DNA of 6,766 nt, from contig DATFFO010000116.1 in assembly GCA_035250025.1 (NCBI GenBank), positions 1 through 6,766 on the forward strand, in the 5' to 3' direction. Source of the stretch: DATFFO01 sp035250025. Lineage in GTDB: Bacteria > Actinomycetota > Acidimicrobiia > Spongiisociales > ZC4RG35. A program made the position numbers and the translations under genes. The notes under the pieces were generated by a model. It was not told where the DNA came from. It saw nothing but the letters and a program-made list of their open reading frames with translations, and did not search any database. Positions 5,798-6,766 of the stretch are shown piece after piece. Position 1 is the first letter of the stretch; every line of letters begins with the position of its first letter.

Positions 5798-5803
5798 ATG
5801 ATA
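5798..5803 (-). promoter_or_regulatory. -10 box for a probable leaderless start of the Bax inhibitor-like gene
   Basis: On the minus strand TATCAT (5 of 6 against TATAAT) ends 7 nt before ATG 5790, placing the expected transcription start on or next to the A of the start codon. There is no Shine-Dalgarno sequence. The -35 position (5821-5826, GCGACG on the minus strand, 3 of 6) falls inside the left arm of the 5813-5978 inverted-repeat element. Confidence 0.45.
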
Positions 5804-5812
5804 TGCCGCGGC

Positions 5813-5978
5813 TAGTGGTGCGTCGCCCAAATGATGACGGCGTCTCTCCGGCCTTCGACGCCCCTGGCGGCGTCGAAGTGCTCGCCGCATCTCCCCGGAT
5901 GCGACTGCGCCCCTTCTCCTTGCCAGCGACGCCGCTGACTCGGAGACACGCGCTCCCTAATTGAGCGACACACCACTA
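5813..5978. repeat. 166-bp MITE-like element with 38-nt terminal inverted repeats
   Basis: The arms 5813-5850 and 5941-5978 are inverted repeats that match at 29 of 38 positions without a gap. The outermost 14 bases (TAGTGGTGCGTCGC against the reverse complement of GCGACACACCACTA) differ at one position. A second dense block is GCGTCTCTCCG against GCGTGTCTCCG. Both ends begin with TA, which would fit a TA target-site duplication as made by IS630/Tc1-mariner transposases. The 90-bp centre holds two perfect hairpins and no gene. Equal arm length, ungapped alignment and TA ends suggest a non-autonomous miniature transposon or its decayed remains. No transposase is nearby. A structured RNA or an intergenic regulatory element is the alternative. 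Confidence 0.6.
5853..5903. other. Two adjacent perfect hairpins inside the 166-bp element
   Basis: CTTCGACGCC (5853-5862) pairs with GGCGTCGAAG (5869-5878) over a CCTGGC loop: a perfect 10-bp stem. Eight bases beyond its base, CGCATC (5886-5891) pairs with GATGCG (5898-5903) over TCCCCG: a perfect 6-bp stem. Neither has a T-run. Read on the minus strand they lie about 75-125 nt after the zinc-finger gene's stop and could act as its terminator. Read with the outer arms they make a long cruciform-like fold. Confidence 0.55.
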
Positions 5979-6326
5979 ACGACCGAGCGACTTGCAGGCC
6001 ACGCACAGGGTCGACTCGGGACGGGCCTCGAGTCGTTCCGGCGGAATCGGCTTCCCGCAATTCGAGCAGATGCCGTACTCGCCTTCTGCGATCCTCTCTA
6101 GGGCCCGGTCGACGTCGGCGAGCTGGCCTTTCAGGGTCTCGACCAGGCCGAGCCGCTCGGTCCGCTCCGCTGTAGTGGCGGCGGCGTCGGCGAACCCCTC
6201 ACCGGCGTTGAGGTCGGCCTGGAGATCACCAGAGGGCGTGGCGCCGAGCTCGCCGAGTTGGGCGACGAGGCGATCACGGGCACCCTCGAGGTTGTCACGG
6301 ATGGCGTCGATGTCGAGCGAGGTCAT
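5976..6326 (-). CDS. TraR/DksA-family C4 zinc-finger protein
   Basis: A 116-residue protein with a helical, coiled-coil-prone N-terminal region (about 5-28 and 54-81) and a C-terminal four-cysteine finger, CSNC (Cys87, Cys90) and CVAC (Cys108, Cys111), spaced CxxC-x17-CxxC. RLEARPESTLCVACK is close to the DksA consensus. DksA and TraR insert their coiled coil into the RNA polymerase secondary channel and modify initiation, with ppGpp for DksA. Here the coiled-coil tip reads FADAAATTAER (45-55): Asp47 aligns with DksA Asp71, but the equivalent of the critical Asp74 appears to be Ala50. DksA-like activity is therefore doubtful. ATG 6326 overlaps the upstream acetyltransferase frame by 32 nt, suggesting co-transcription. 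Only a weak GGGA lies upstream, and a TAACAT at 6338-6343 could be a separate -10 box. The TAG stop lies in the terminal repeat of the 166-bp element. RNA polymerase binding is inference. Confidence 0.88.
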   Translation of the reverse strand: MTSLDIDAIRDNLEGARDRLVAQLGELGATPSGDLQADLNAGEGFADAAATTAERTERLGLVETLKGQLADVDRALERIAEGEYGICSNCGKPIPPERLEARPESTLCVACKSLGR

Positions 6327-6766
6327 GGGATCCCGTCATGTTAGTGGGCCCCTGGACTTGGGTCCGGGCGGTTGGCGCTCCCAGGGCCTGGGTGATGCGT
6401 CGGTAGAGGAGGGCGGGGCCCCCGCAAGCCGACTCCAGACGCAGCCCGTGGCGCCGGTAGCCGGCACCTTCGGCCACCGCAATGGAGGCGCGGTTGGCCT
6501 GGTCGATCTCGAGCTCGAGGTACTCGACATCCCAATTCTCCATCGCCCAATCCGAGGCCAACCGCAGGGCATCGACGGCCAATCCCTTCCCTCTCGCCTC
6601 CGTCGCCAGCCAGTAGGACAGCACGGCCCGACTCCCCAGCCGGGAGACCGCCAGGTTGCCGACCGCCTCTCCCGACCGGTCGCGGATGGCGAAAGGCGCC
6701 AGGTGAGGGTCGACTTGCGCCTGGGAGATGTTGTGCCGGGCCATTTTTTCGTCGAGGTCGGGGCTC
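6295..6766 (-). CDS. GNAT-family N-acetyltransferase, N-terminus beyond the window
   Basis: The frame is open to the right edge, so the true start is probably outside; ATG 6744 is available but has no ribosome site, and the protein from there (149 residues) lacks the first part of a RimJ/RimL-like GNAT fold. GNAT enzymes move acetyl from acetyl-CoA to an amine. Numbered from Met 6744, AIRDRSGEAVGNLAV (19-33) is the early strand pair, YWLATEARGKGLAVDALRL (44-62) holds the acetyl-CoA pyrophosphate-binding R-x-x-G-x-A signature (51-56), LELEIDQANRAS (76-87) has the conserved Asn-x-x-Ser, and VAEGAGYRRHGLRLES (90-105) closes the core. The substrate cannot be told. The last 30 or so residues are low-complexity and overlap the start of the zinc-finger gene, so the two are likely on one transcript. 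Confidence 0.85.
   Translation of the reverse strand, partial: SPDLDEKMARHNISQAQVDPHLAPFAIRDRSGEAVGNLAVSRLGSRAVLSYWLATEARGKGLAVDALRLASDWAMENWDVEYLELEIDQANRASIAVAEGAGYRRHGLRLESACGGPALLYRRITQALGAPTARTQVQGPTNMTGSHDLARHRRHP

Noticed and set aside
1..6766. Search for an undescribed multi-gene defence, mobile or biosynthetic system
   Set aside because: All sizeable genes except the 127-residue membrane protein fall in known housekeeping or common families, and the gene order gives no shared accessory function. Only the non-coding repeats are unexplained.

Overview
The window is a stretch of very GC-rich bacterial chromosome. Codon third positions are dominated by G and C, GTG starts occur, and long spurious frames run antisense to the real genes. 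The gene families point to an actinobacterium: an actinobacterial-type Bax inhibitor-1 membrane protein, a short TraR/DksA-type zinc-finger protein, a Rhodococcus-type ferredoxin reductase, and starts that look leaderless. Acidimicrobiia or a related uncultured lineage is my guess; nothing here proves it.

Left half, plus strand. The window opens inside purH (AICAR transformylase part, bases 2-982). A 195-bp inverted-repeat element (985-1179) and a 7-bp tandem repeat (1180-1207) separate it from folD (1235-2095). A probable separate promoter at the folD end then serves a FAD/NAD(P)-dependent ferredoxin or rubredoxin reductase (2136-3344). PurH consumes 10-formyl-tetrahydrofolate and FolD makes it, so that pair is a sensible purine/one-carbon neighbourhood.

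Middle. A small three-helix membrane protein (3341-3724, minus strand) converges on the reductase gene with overlapping stop codons. It diverges from icd (3809-5011, plus strand), an Escherichia coli-type NADP-dependent isocitrate dehydrogenase with all key residues present. FolD and Icd are both usual NADPH sources; the reductase would spend reduced nicotinamide (probably NADH) on an electron carrier not encoded here.

Right half, minus strand. Reading leftward from the right edge come a GNAT acetyltransferase (cut by the edge), a TraR/DksA-type zinc-finger protein overlapping it by 32 nt, a 166-bp gene-free block, and a seven-helix Bax inhibitor-1/YccA family protein (5065-5790) that converges on icd. 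The gene-free block is bounded by 38-nt ungapped inverted repeats with TA at each end, which resembles a miniature (MITE-like) element. Its two ends touch the zinc-finger gene's stop codon and the probable promoter of the Bax inhibitor gene.

Overall this is mainly housekeeping sequence. I found no tRNA, rRNA, CRISPR array, transposase, phage gene or defence system, and no convincing new multi-gene system. The items most worth a second look are the two non-coding inverted-repeat elements and the apparent leaderless promoters.
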